64,000 nt of DNA from Adineta vaga (Eukaryota; Rotifera): positions 12,338,001 through 12,402,000 of the forward strand of contig CP075494.1 in assembly GCA_021613535.1 (NCBI GenBank), in the 5' to 3' direction. The first letter of the stretch is position 1. The number at the start of each line of letters is the position of its first letter. The notes under the pieces were generated by a model, which saw nothing but the letters and a program-made list of their open reading frames with translations, made no database searches and had not been told where the DNA came from. The translations under genes and the position numbers were made by a program. Positions 23,851 to 40,629 of this stretch are shown here, piece after piece.

Positions 23851-24943
23851 TTAACCATCTATTGCTGTGCCACCCATTGCTGTGGATAACTGATCGGGTG
23901 TAACATAGTCTCTAATGGATTTATCGTCAACAAATTTAATAAATTGTTCAGCTTCTGCTGCCATCCAAGTTCTGATTAATTTCCAAGCAGCTAGAACAAA
24001 AACAATCTTTTTTTTAGAATCATCATCAAGATATACTATTACCGGTTAAAAGCCATGGCATTTTATACATAAACATATAAGCTAAAACAAACAAAAACAA
24101 TTTGAATAAAAGAAATATGTCGTAGCTCTACCGAGTAATCTTGGATAGAAGACCTGTGCACTAGCAATGATAAATTTAACCAAATCATAATCCTGAATGA
24201 AAATAATTCATGTTTATCTAAAAACGAATATTGAGCTTACCATATGGCTAATTCCTGTTTCACTCATATCAAAAAGAAGGACAATTTTTTGTCCGGTATT
24301 TTCACGAAGATGTTTTTCAAAGGTATATGTTATGAAACGTTTCACAGCTTCTTTATCATCTTTTGATTTATCAAGTTTTCGAACAGCAAAATTAACTAAA
24401 ATTAAATAAATATTCGATGAATTCAATCATTCATTATCTTTTACGAATTGGATTATTGTATTTGTCATGATGTTGAAAATAAACTGCTTTTCGGTCGAAA
24501 AATTCCGCCGGAAATTCACTTGGTGAAATGTCTAGAATAAGGTTAGCGGATGCATTTTTATCTTAAGAATGAATAATTATCCTAACCATAAACATTATGT
24601 CTTTTTCGCCAAGCTAATGAATCGTTAAAAACACGTAATGCTCGATCTTGGTCAAAAGTTGTTCCGAATTGTCCATGTTGAATAAACATCAAAGTATATT
24701 CATCGTTCTCGTTGAAACGTTGAAGATCACGTGCGTCGAATAATTCACCTTGGGCGATTTCCTCTGAATACAAATCATTAATTACTATTAAGAGAAATTT
24801 AGTTCTACATACTTTCGTAATGTTTATGAACTAATTTACGAAATTCATCGATCTTGAAAGAAAAAAGAAATCTATTTTAACATTTTTAGAAAATGATCAT
24901 TTACCGTCATCAATGTTTGAAATTGTGGGACTGGTGCTGCCAT
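23851..24943 (-). CDS. CRAL-TRIO domain lipid-binding protein, MOSPD2-like
   Basis: Sec14/CRAL-TRIO proteins bind a hydrophobic ligand (phosphoinositide, tocopherol, retinoid). Eight exons: 24943-24905, 24852-24813, 24763-24587, 24531-24445, 24395-24241, 24192-24132, 24081-24043, 23990-23851, total 245 aa. Seen: an N-terminal helical part (RDLQRFNENDEYTLMF), then the domain core KIVLLFDMSETGISHMDYD, IIASAQVFYPRLL, MYKMPWLL and the C-terminal lock VDDKSIRDYVTPDQL. The strand order and the MPW element resemble the N-terminal half of MOSPD2, but no MSP domain follows. Phases agree across all junctions. The ligand is unknown. Confidence 0.82.
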
Positions 24944-25588
24944 AATTGATATACTAATGATGGGTCCGTAAGAAATATTCTAACGAAGAAAAAAAAAAGA
25001 AATAATTTATACCTGTCAACTAAAATACAGACGAAGAAAGCGAAGAAAAAATAATCGTTTTCTTTTCATATATCACATATCTACATGTATTTATAGCATT
25101 CATATAAAGGTGAGATTAGATACAATGAGAATAACAAAACCGAACAAATAAATACTAGTATTTTTTTCGTTCGTACTTGACTGACTTTGCATATAGATAG
25201 ATATGACGAGTTATTATGTTTATGAATTTTGATTTAACAGACGACATAGATCAAGAGAACATAAGCTACACGCTCATACTAAGGCATATAGAGTTTTTCA
25301 TGTTCAATCAGTTGCTCAGTAATCATCGTAATTAAAAAAGTTTGATGTTTACAGTCATTTCAGCTATCTGTCTCATCTATTCGTTATCAAAAAATGTTTT
25401 TATATAAGCACTTATCCTATGGAATTTATCTAAAAATATTCAACTGCACTACGAAACATATGAATACAAAAAAAAACACAGTACATGCTTTAGTAGCAAT
25501 GAATACTTATTATAAGAAAACAAAAAGAAAAAACTTGAGAACAGTTCACTGTTTGTATGCATGCATGTGTTTATTTAACGAACGACAT
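24944..25588. other. Intergenic, no supported gene
   Basis: Short A-rich and AT-rich tracts. A 69-codon open frame at 25394-25603 on the plus strand overlaps the 3' end of the coiled-coil gene and has no domain. Confidence 0.45.
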
Positions 25589-27796
<2,208 letters not shown>

Positions 27797-30029
27797 ATGC
27801 GACGCGCAATAAAAGATAAATTAAGTGGGATCTTAGATGATTCTCAAGCTGGCGGTACAACACAATCATCTCAAACTAATGATGGACGACGTCAAATGAC
27901 AGATCGTGTAGTCGGATTTGTCAGAGAAAAAAGTGGTCAAATAGCATCAACAGTTCAAGAACATGTGTCATCAATGACAGATATGACAGGAGCACTAGCA
28001 AAACAGAAATTATTACAAACATTATTCTCGTCTGGTGTTGTTCAAAGTGAACATATTCGACATGCACTTCAAATTGGTATGTTTCTTTGCTAAAATGTAG
28101 GCGAATATATATCATATAAAATGAATTTTACTTTACTATATCAGTCAAAAGAAAAACAGAATGGAATTATTACAGTATCATTAATTTTACATTATAAGGA
28201 AAAAAAACGATTTTAGGTGTGACATATTGTGTATTCATACTGTAAATACCGAATATCCTTGACATACTTGAGTTAAACTATAAAAATAACGAATAAAATA
28301 CGATATTAAAAACATATTCGTATGATAAGACAAAGAAAGGTTTCTATCATCGAGAATGAAATACGATATAGTAACTTACAATAAGTCATACTAAAATTCA
28401 AAAGATCATTTCTTCGACTGACTTGTGTCTACCTCTCGAAGAAATGTTTCAATTTTCCATCTGCAAGTCTATTCTAACCACTGTATAATATAAATGTCGA
28501 CAGCTGTCGATTCGTTGACAGACTCTGTCTAGTTCTTGTCTCTAACATCAATTTATATTAAGAAAACAGTATCTATCTTCTACTTATACATTGCTATCTT
28601 TCTAGGAATCGGTTATTTTCTTGATCAACATTCTCACACTTCAGATCAGTCTAATGCATATACTCGACGAGAAAAATTTCCTACTAAAGGTGGGACAACA
28701 CCCTCTCATTCTATCCCTGACTTTGATATTGAAGCCTATGGACTTGATACCTTTAATGCTCTATTGACTTTGTATGGTATCAATTGTGAAACTTTACGAA
28801 GTCATATATGTACTGGTGAACTTAAAGAAATCGTTAATCCATCAAGTTCTGGTTCATTATTATATCTAACATCTGATTCTACCTATTTGGTCAAGACTGT
28901 TCGTGATTACGATGCAAGATTTATTCAACAAAAATTTCTTCAAGAATATTTTCATTATATTCAACAAACACCTGGAACATTTCTTGCAAAATTATTTGGT
29001 GTTTATGGTTATATACCATACATTTCTCAACAACGAGGTATTACTGTTGATTCATTTACATTACGTTTTGGAATATTTGCTAATATAATTCCAACAAATC
29101 TTGATATTCATGAAAAATATGATTTGAAAGGTTCATCTTATAAACGTGATGCAAATTTTAGTGAACGAATTAAATCATCTGCAACATTTAAAGATAATGA
29201 TTTTCGTGAAATACATCCACAAGGTTTAAAAATTCCCAAACAAATCTATCATCATTTAAAACAAATTCTTACAAGTGATTCTGAATTTCTTGAAAAACTC
29301 AATATTATGGATTATTCATTATTATTAAGTAAATACTATTAAAAAAACACATTTCTTTTCGATCAAAAATATGTTTTTATCTAATTGACTAGTTATTCAT
29401 AATATGGATAATCCAATTAAACCAACACGTAGTGGATCGTTTGAAGCATTAATGGGTTCAGTTCGTGATACACTTCTTTTGGGTATGACAGAACTACGTG
29501 CTAAAAATCAGACAAACTCACTGTATGAACCAAAAGAACGTTTACGGTTAAGACGACCCAATGAAACATTAGGATTCGTCTATGAAGAAATCCCAAAGTT
29601 TGATGTTGAATATGCGAAAGAATTTGGGTACATTTCATATTAAGATTTAACGAATATTAACTTATATAATATATGTCTAATTTCTAGAGGTATTCCGGCA
29701 ATTAATGGTAAAGGTGAACGTCTTCTTCTTTTTCTTGGTATTATCGATATTTTACAAACGTAAGTCATTCAACTAGTCCCTTTTCTTTTTTGCTTTATGT
29801 TCATCGAAATTTATGTAGATTTGATATTTGCAAAGTAATGCAACGACAATATCAAACAGTTGAAAATCGTGATGTTGTTGATGAACGTTCAATTGTTGAA
29901 GCTGATTTTTATGCGCGAAGATTCAAAGAATTTCTATTTGAACGTGTTTTTCATCCTGCTGATGAAGAAATCTCAACAGTAAATAAACAACATCGATCAT
30001 CACTCTATCCTGAAATACTCTCTTCCTAA
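27797..30029 (+). CDS. Phosphatidylinositol-phosphate kinase (PIP5K/PIP4K family)
   Basis: Lipid kinase making PI(4,5)P2 from PI-monophosphate at membranes. Exons 27797-28076, 28606-29328, 29393-29627, 29688-29759, 29819-30029, giving 506 aa. The first exon ends HIRHALQIG and joins in phase 1 over a 529-nt intron to GIGYFLDQ, matching the family's ALQLGI element, so the short frame at 27797 is the N-terminus of this gene. Seen: SSGSLLYLTSDSTYLVKTV (nucleotide-binding loop and Lys), KYDLKGSSYKRDA, IMDYSLLL then IHN, and GERLLLFLGIIDILQ with the metal-binding Asp. The activation segment differs from type I enzymes (no KK pair or GDTVSVHRP), so substrate preference is unclear. The first 75 residues are polar and have no known domain. 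Confidence 0.88.
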
Positions 30030-30680
30030 TCAGTAATTTCTCTTCTTCTTCTTCTTCTTTGTTATGAAATGAAAGATGAATAAATCTTATATTGATCACA
30101 TTGATCTGATATTATTGAATTAAATGATAAAACGAAAAATACGTAAACAAAACAAAATACATTAGAGATGATTTGATTTCCTTTTTTTTCTACACAACAA
30201 AAAACTCCGAAGAAAAAAATGAGTTGTACTCATAGAAGACAATCATATAAATAACAATATTCGAAGACAAAGAAAGAAACAGACGTGATTAAGGAAGAAT
30301 GGCTCATCAAATTATATATATATATATATAGGTGTGTATATACACTGTTCTATTTGAATACTGGCTCCGTCATTTTTTGATCTATTATGTACTGCGTGCG
30401 TAGAAAATAACTAAGGGAAAACAAACTGTCACTGATTATTCACAACGGGGAGTGAAGACATTGAAATTTATCAGCTCACAAAAAACGAGAATACACAAAA
30501 AGAAAAGAAAAATATGTATGAATAATGTTGAGTATGTATGTGTGTCTTTTTTGTTTCTATTTATTGCACGCCATGAACAACTTATTCTTCTGAATGAGGT
30601 ATTTTTGTACATGAACAATATCCTGGGAACGGGAAAGGAATGCAAAAATTGTGTGGCAAGATTGAGTATTTGATTATGAA
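30030..30680. other. Intergenic between converging PIP5K and KSR genes
   Basis: Holds a TA microsatellite at 30312-30330 and 3' UTR-like AT-rich sequence, with an AATAAA-like site near 30079. Complementary open frames at 30436-30673 overlap on both strands and look non-coding. Confidence 0.5.
30312..30330. repeat. TA microsatellite
   Basis: About nine TA units in the 3' flank of the PIP5K gene, followed by a GTGTGTATA tail. Confidence 0.8.
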
Positions 30681-33600
30681 TTAAAATTGTGCTTCGATAT
30701 GAGGTCGAGTATGATATTGAAGAGGTGTTGATGGAGATCGCACCAGTGCTCGTTTACCTGGCATTTTACTTAATGATTTACATAACATGGCAAAATCAGG
30801 TCGATCATCAGGTACAAATGACCAACATTGATTAATTATATCCTAGATGGAAGAAAAAAAAACAAATTAAACTATTCTCTGCCAAGAATCAATTTTTAGA
30901 CATAATTCTCCATTGCAATCACTTCGATTTTTGTATACTCAATGAAAACTATCAATCTAACATTATACGACTTTAACCTTGGTTATCATTTCGTCAATAA
31001 CATCAATGAATACGTACTTTAGCATATTTACTTATATGCACGCTACTTAATGGTTGTTTGAGTGAGTTTCCTGCTCGCCAAATAATATATTCCGGTGGTT
31101 GTTTAGCATATGGAAATTCTCGAAATAACAGTTCATACCAAACAGTACTAGAAATTTATTCGTAGTAAAAAAAACAAACGAACTATCATTCATTTGTAAA
31201 ATCTTACCCAAATGCATAAACATCAGTTTGCGGTGTATATTGTGAAAATGATTGTTCATCACGTGGATCAAGTTTTCGTATGATTTCTGGTGCTAAATAA
31301 CTTAACCACCCACGTGGTGCAATAATTGTTGGTTGATTATTAATTCGATAACATTTACTTAATGGTACGAGACCATAATCAGTTAAAATAATTCGAGTAT
31401 TTTGTACGAAAATATTTGTTGTTCGTAGAGACATATGATTGATAGATTTTTCATGTAAATAACTCATTGCTTGAGCGATTTGTGCAGCATATTGAGCAGC
31501 TAGACTCAATGGGATGGAATCATTACGAATATGTATCATCTCAAAAAGATTAGGACCACGAATCCAACTAGAAAGATTGATGTGTTTTATTGAATTAGAA
31601 AGATTCGAAGAAAAAAAAATAGAAGACATACTTTGAAACAATGGCAAGATGTGGACTTTCAACTAAAGTAAGATGTCATTCTAATAAAAACAAATGATCA
31701 AAATAGAGACTTACTGCAAACACCAGTGTATAGATTTAAATGTTCATGTCGAACTTTCCGTAATCGGAATACCTATGAAATGAAATGAAATGCTTAACAT
31801 TCGTGTAATGTAACTTGATTTGTCATACTTGATTTTTAAATTGATTTAGAAACTCAACTTGATTAGTCTTCACACTAGGCTGAATCATTCTCACTGCAAT
31901 TTCACCATGCCAATGTGCTCTGTAAACAAAAAACGAATATTGTTCTTTATTTCTCGAATCAAACTAAATTAATCGTACTTCATTAATGTTCCAGATGAAC
32001 GTGGCAATTCTTCGATTATTTTTATATTATTATATACAATAACCCAATCTTGTATTGAAGTCGCAAGCTAGAAAGAAGAATTTTTGTTTTAAAAATCAAT
32101 CGAATAATTCGAAAGACATAATTACATTAGCACTTCGTTTTTCTGGATCTGCTTCATCATCATCGAATGAATTAATATCAAATAATTTTGATTTGACAAG
32201 ATCTTCGCGTCGAGGATGTAATAATGGTTCACTCTTTAATAAAAAGAAATTCTCAATTAGTTAGAAGTACGCTATGGAAAAGAAGGACATTACTTGAGAT
32301 GGTTGACGTACAAGTTTACTTGATGTTGTTGTTGCAGTTGAATCGATCAAATTTGTTCCTGTTTCTGTTTGAATTGTTGAACTAAACAATCGATTTTCAG
32401 TTAAAAAATAATTCTTTCATATAGAAATATACTTCGTATCACTATCTGATTGTGATTCAGGAATTTCTAAACGAAAGAACAATGTGATTAAATGATCTTG
32501 GTAAAAGAAAACCATTCCTAACAATTCACCACATCAAAAGCTTAGTAATTACATGCATATTTGTTCTGTATGTATGTTTTTTTTCTATACGAACAAATGT
32601 TTTGACAACATAGATATTAAAAACAACATTCCCTTCCCAAAATTCATATGATTTGTTTTTTTTCTTTTAAAACACCTACCTGGTGTCGATTTAGGAGTCG
32701 TTTCGATAACGACCCAACTATCTGGATCATTTTGAGCTAAAGAAGAAAGAATTACAATTCACACGCCCGAATCGATCAAACTCAATCGAAATATTGAATG
32801 TTTTCATTCATTTAGATCAAGCCATTTTACAATCGAAAAAAAGAAAGACGCCGAGCTGACTGATCATTTATACGTACTGGAATAAATCGATTCACGAACA
32901 GAAATGGATGGATTAAAATGATATCCAGGCATTTGAGTATGCAAAGCAGGAGAACCTGGCACAGATGCTGATGCTGACTGTGTCGGACTCGAATTGTCCC
33001 ATGCTAAATTTATCAAAAACGAATTCAATATTCGTCTTTTAGAAATATATAAATACATACCTGAAAAAGGATATTTTCGTGATAATGGACTGGAATTTGC
33101 TGTAAAAGAAATATAAAATATATGAATGAATGAATGAATCATAGTATTGAATCTATTACCAAGTGCAATTTGAATATCCGTATTGTCAATAACTCGTCTC
33201 AGTTTCACTTCACTAAAGCCACAATTTGGTGGAGCATTTGGTATACATTCTTTGTGACATTTGTATCTTTTAGAAAAGAAAACAAGAGATTAGTATCGAA
33301 TTTTCAAGACAAAAATGAATACAGAGTTAAAAGAGAAAGAAAGAAATCATGCGAGATTTATTGATGTTTGTTCTATGTCGATTTTTATTGCAAATTGCAA
33401 GCTGCATTCTCTAGTGTCTTACTTGCAATGAAGACATGCTTTTCCTCGAAACACCTGTCTCCTACAGACGTCACAAAAGGAAAATTTGAATACACGTGTC
33501 CTGTCAAACCTAGAAAAACGAATATACATAGATAGAAATAGTTTATTGTTTTTCTTCATTTGTTGCAATCAGAAGAGCGCATGCGAGCGCGCATATTTAA

Positions 33601-36065
33601 AGCAAAGAAGATGATGCTATTCGAAGGTCATCGAAAAGCGAAAAAGAAAGAGAGAGAGAGGAATAGAGATGTATATCCTTGATAAACAAGATACAAATAC
33701 CATTATTCTTACTTGCAAAGATTGCACTTGGTACCGAGAAAGAAGATCTTTTTTGAACACACATTACATGTTGATAATTTTATGAGATTACTCCACCTGA
33801 GAAAAAGAAATGATCGTTGCTGTCATTAAGTTTTAAGGACATGAATAAAAAACCACCAAACTGAACAACATCGAATAATTAGACAATGATTATCCTCTAG
33901 AAGGAATAGTTGTACCACAAAGAAGCAGAAGAAGAACACCAGAAAATGATAGAGATATATTAGATTAAAGATTGAAAGCAAAAGCGTGAGTACAAGCTAA
34001 ACATCAAACAATTGAGTACGAACTTGTGTTGAATTTTATGTGCAATACGATGTCCAAGAAATGATAGAGGAGCATTATAGATATGAGCATCTAAGAAAGG
34101 AATTAAGAATAAAATAACCAAACAAAAATTGAACCGTTACCTGGTACTCGTGTATCGTTTTCTGCATCACTGTTCTGGGCAGATCCAAACGGTGAACCTG
34201 ACATAGTTGGTGAACGAACTGTTGGTGATTTTGGTGTTGCTGAACCTAAAAATAGTATCATAGTAAAGAACAATTGCATGTAAATATAAGACATATGTCA
34301 ATCAAACAATCAGTCAGTCAGTCAATCAATCATTAGCAGTAGCAGCATATTACAGTCAACCATAACCTAGCAGAGCAATTCATTATACAAATCTAACCAT
34401 CTTTCGAAGTCGATTTATTCCATCGAAATTTCTTCGTTGGTATCAATGGAGATTTATTTTCATCGATTGATGAATTCGTCTGTGGAGAAATCTCCGTCGA
34501 ATTCTCTTGTTTGTTCACAGATGTTGGTGATGAATTAGAATGCGAAGGACTTTTATATGGTACTATAGCAATCTTACGCATAACCAATTGGTCCGAATGA
34601 TTGATTATTTCGTTCTCAAGACTGTGCTCAAATTCTATGGAAATAAAAGATAAATCTGTAATATCACATGACGTCTCTAAATATTCTTCATGCATATGAA
34701 ATTTTCTTCCAATAAGAATCAATGTTGTTGAATCATCGAATTTATCTTTTGATTTTACTTACCAGAAGCTAGACGACCTTCGGAATCGGAACCATATGAA
34801 CTTCGACGAGATGAACTATCATCCGTAGGTAGTTGTAGATCTATATTTCGAGAAAGATTTAATCTAAAAAAGAAACCAGCCGAAATTAAGAGAGATAGTT
34901 TGTGATTAAACAATTGATATTCACATACGTATTAAAGTTTGATGGATCGATTGAACTTTTCTTACTTGGATGTTCACATCTGCCTTTTCCATTGACAGAT
35001 AAATGATTCAAACGTGATGGAGGCGGTGTATGAGAGACTAGAATATTCAAACTATCAAATGATTTCTTTTTTAGTAAGTTATATTTACCATTGTTTCGTC
35101 GTGTATGTGGTGAAGATGATATTGGCATTTGATTGTGATTATGATGTTGAGTATTATTTGGATTTGTGAATTCTGTTGAAATTGAGGAAGACACAGATGT
35201 TGATCTTACTGGTTCAGTATTTTGTGGAGTTGGAAGAGCTAAATATTCATAGACAAAAAAACAAAATGAAATTTTCAATAAAATTTGCTTGTTTCTTTAC
35301 CTGTATCTGACAAACGATGTTGGCGAATAGTTGGTGTTGTTGGCATTTCTTTATGCCAATAGAAGCGTCCATTATCATTTGTACCACCATGAGAAAAATA
35401 ATCTGTACGAATAAGACATCAAATAAGGAATAGTTTCAAGTAAATTACTTACCAATACAATCTTTCAATGCATTGAGAGCATTACGAAAATCTGTTCGTT
35501 CCGTCTCTATTGTGCCGGCATCATATAAAATTTGTTCACGTACTGTTACTTTGCTATTCAGTAAACCATCAAATGTAATTCGTTGTGCAATATACTAAAG
35601 AAGAAATTCATCAAATAAATAAAACTTTCATGAATGTATTTATTTACTTCGATTGATTTTTTATTAAAATTTAGAACAGATAGGAAGCGATCAAGTTTCG
35701 AATATTCACTATGAAATCCACCATTTTGACCATTCGAATTTTGTCTTTGTAATACCATTAACTGACGAGCAAAGAAACCAATAACACGACTCTAGAATTC
35801 AAAGAAAAAATAAAGTATAAATAAAGAATCGTTTTAATTAGAATCTTACTTCATTATTACGCATTAATTCATATTTTAATGAAAGATCAGACATGGTTTC
35901 ACTATTAAATATTGTCAATTGATCAATAGCATGTGTCAGACCATCGTCTAAATATCGTAAATCTTGTGATACTATTCGACTATATTCAGGTATCGTTGTC
36001 GGCGGAGGAGATAATGGTACAACATCATCGGCATCTCCAGTGCCGAGGATCTCATCAGAACTCAT
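30681..36065 (-). CDS. KSR: Kinase suppressor of Ras (KSR), RAF/MEK scaffold pseudokinase
   Basis: Scaffold that brings RAF, MEK and ERK together. About 26 exons from 36065-35850 to 30842-30681; most phases agree. Layout: N-terminal helical CA1-like region (exons 1-3), Ser/Thr/Pro-rich linker, C1 zinc domain (34090-33160), a second Ser-rich linker with SPTQSASASVPGSP, and a C-terminal kinase-like domain (32067-30681) with AHWHGEIAVRMI, WLSYLAPEIIRKLDP, DVYAFGTVWYELLFREFPY and CWSFVPDDRPDF, all KSR-type. The usual Lys is Arg (AVRMI), as in mammalian KSR. The glycine-rich loop is not recognisable, the HRD motif reads HMS and DFG reads DYG, so catalysis is unlikely. Two tandem exons (33796-33713 and 33509-33423) each encode the first half of the C1 domain and may be alternatives. 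Boundaries in the linker are the least certain. Confidence 0.9.
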
Positions 36066-36901
36066 TCTTTGTTCTAAAATAAAAGAAATAATATTGAGAA
36101 AATAGTCGTGAAAATCAATTGAAATACGAGAGATGAGACAGTGTGACGAGTGTCATGATCATGAGTAGTAAAACGTAAACAGAACAGTAATCAACAACAT
36201 CAAAAGGATTGGTTAATAATAAGACATGAGGGAAGATTTCTGGTACGACATCTATCTTAAATACTTATTCGTTCGTTTACTTTATACTGATATTGGAAGA
36301 AATGAAACGAAGATCGAATTCGTAATGAACCTGATGGTAAGAAATAGAATTCCTAGTTTTTCCATTGAATTCTATTTATAGAGGCATCCGTTAATCTTTT
36401 ATTAGTGTAGTTAGTACACCAATAAAAATCAGATGTTAATTGTGTTATTTGTTTTGGGTACATATAAATCAGAATTCATATAATTTCCAAATATGGAAAT
36501 TAATTCCCTTCAGAAAAATTTCGCAAAAAAATCAATAACAACTGATCTATTGAATCACAATGAACAGCTGAGAAAGAATAGATTGCTTGGTGAAGAATCT
36601 CATGAAATAATTATGTTTGGCAAAGACAACTTCAAAATTTTCAATAGTACAAATGCATTGCTTCTATTTTATATACGAACGATACTTTAGAATCATGTGC
36701 TTGACATAATAGAACTTATTCTGCCAAATGATTTAGATAGATACATAGATATTTTACTAATAACTGCAATATATAATACGTTTTATTTGTACAAATAATT
36801 CAAAGAAGAAAGTCATGTTTATAAATCATCGGTTATTGACTAAATCTTCGTACATAGAATAGGTATAACATATACATAACATCATGTTTGTTTTCTTTCT
36901 A
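36066..36901. other. Intergenic: KSR 5' flank and PRKX-like 3' flank
   Basis: AT-rich. The frame at 36493-36690 has no recognisable domain or splice context. No gene supported. Confidence 0.45.
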
Positions 36902-38456
<1,555 letters not shown>

Positions 38457-40529
38457 TGAATTTTAGCGACGTTTCAACTGAATATAAAAAGAAAAATATA
38501 GTTTATTTAATTGATTAATCAATCCCTATGACGTAGTGTTTTGTTGCTTGCATTTGCATGCATACATCTCAGGAAATGATGAAGTTTCTCACACGTTTTA
38601 GAACTGAAGACGACAATGATGGGAACGAAATTTCCTTCCTCTCTTCCTTCCGTCATCATTGTTAGAAGAAAAACTGTAATAGCTGATGTTGTTCTATGTA
38701 AGTACGCACTATTAGAAAATACTTGAACGATTCTCACTTGTCATAGAACAAGATACAGTAGTATAACTAATTGAAATAGAAAAATGTACCGTGAGCTAAG
38801 AAGAAAAGCTATGACGTCAATATAAATCGGTGGTTAAATACAGTTCAGAAGTCGTCTCTTTTTTCTATTCGAACAATTTCGAAGCAAAAAGAAAAATCTC
38901 TAACACCCTAATCTATGTCTCTTCTTTAAGTATTCAACAGAAAAGAAAGCATCAAAAATAAACTTATTCTTCTCTCTCAGGCAAGCAGAGAAAAAGAATT
39001 GGTCAAAGTGCATGATCTGAATTTTCTACGCATTGACTTTTATGTACACTGGAATTCGTCTAACGCCACGATGTCGCTTGAAGGAAGATGTAAAGAAAAA
39101 AAATTCTCTTTTTTTGTGCACTTAAATACTCTCAGTTCTGCTATACATTAATGCCATAAGTTACCTGTTCTCTATTTTTCTATACAAATGTCTGTATGAA
39201 ATCAGAAGAGACTATAAGTTTTTGTCCTTTGTGTGTTGACTCAATAGAGAATAACATTATGAGCATGTAATTTTAAAAGATTTTTTTGTTTTTCTATACT
39301 GTTTATCTGACTTTCTTAACATTCTCGAACGTTAACTAAGTTCACTGTCTATGGAAAGATTGTTGTTTCTTTGTTGACTTTATGAGCAAAAATTTTCATT
39401 CTCAATTTTGCTTTTAATGAAGAAAACAAAATCAATAAAAAGAAATAAAAAGAACCACCTTTTCTCACATACAAACTAAATCGACAATAGTTGATGTAAC
39501 CATATTCGAAGTGTTGTTTTTTCTGTCAATTTGAATAAATAAAGGAGAAAAATTTACTTTTGTAGAAAATAAAGAAGAGAACAGAAATTCTTCAAATGTT
39601 TACGATCGATGATGACAATGCGAAATACAAAAATAAGAAGCACTAGTTTTATATTTTGCATCACATATTAAAAAAAAAACGCATTACTTAATAGAAGATA
39701 TACAATTTGTTTTCAGAAGAAAAATATTGATTTTTCTTTTACATCAGTACTATGATGAGAACAAAATTGAACGGAATTTTCAGTTTTTTCTTCTTCTAAA
39801 GAAAATGAACGGAAAGAAAAAGAAAAACAACGATCGATCGATCGATCGGACATGAAAAACTGCTTATCTTTCATTTCAATAATTTTCTAGATTTGATTGA
39901 ATTATATGTATTCAAAACATAATTAACAAAATTTTGTTCTATATTCGTAAAAATAGTTCAGCATTTGTCAATCAAATTATCGATAACTTTGAGTAGAACT
40001 TAAGAAATATAAGTGAATTCCTTCATAATTTCAGCTTTCAAAGCTATTATGCTCTATTAAATATAAAGTACTGGTACTTGAAATACATTTTTATAATGTC
40101 TTATGAGATACGTGTGACACCATATGTCGATATTTATTACTCTTCTTAATACATCTTTTGATCAAATGCTTTGCAATAAATATTGTTACTTTAAATAACA
40201 AATAAACTGCGATGAATTATTCTTTTCGAATCCAGTATATTCTAAATTTAACAAACTATTCAAGCAAATTTGTGAGAAAATCATTGTTTAAACTAAATAG
40301 ACTACTTTGGTCCTGAAGCTTCAGAATCTATATCGGTTTAAAAAAGATTTTCTTTGTATGAAAAAATCTTCTCTTTCGCGTTTATTTGAATAGTTATCGC
40401 ATTTGTTCTAAATCCTACAGTTTTCTTCTTTTATAACACTTATGTCAACATCAAAATCTTTTCACATAGAATAAAACCATGTTTTTTCTCGAAAATGTTT
40501 TCTTTCTCTTCTACTTGAATTCAATTAGA
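38457..40529. other. Large divergent intergenic region
   Basis: About 2 kb between the PRKX-like kinase (minus) and the 7TM receptor (plus). AT-rich, with homopolymer runs and a GATC repeat at 39831-39849. A frame at 38519-38737 on the minus strand has no domain. A leader-like frame begins at 40479 (MFFLENVFFLFYLNSI) in a different frame from the receptor. I see no gene. Confidence 0.45.
39831..39849. repeat. CGAT tandem repeat
   Basis: Just under five units of CGAT in an A-rich intergenic context; each unit is a GATC site. Confidence 0.75.
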
Positions 40530-40629
40530 TGTGTATACTTCTTCTCTTCATTACACCTCGATAAATCTGAATCATTCACATAATGTACATCCAACTAAAG
40601 CAATCAAAATATACCAAATATTTCCTAGA

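Noticed and set aside
28536-28605. Apparent upstream extension of the PIP5K second exon
   Set aside because: The frame begins with TTG and is the 3' end of the intron. The AG at 28604-28605 is the acceptor joined to the exon ending at 28076.
36493-36690. 65-codon frame between KSR and the PRKX-like kinase
   Set aside because: No similarity, no good splice sites in the right phase, AT-rich residues.
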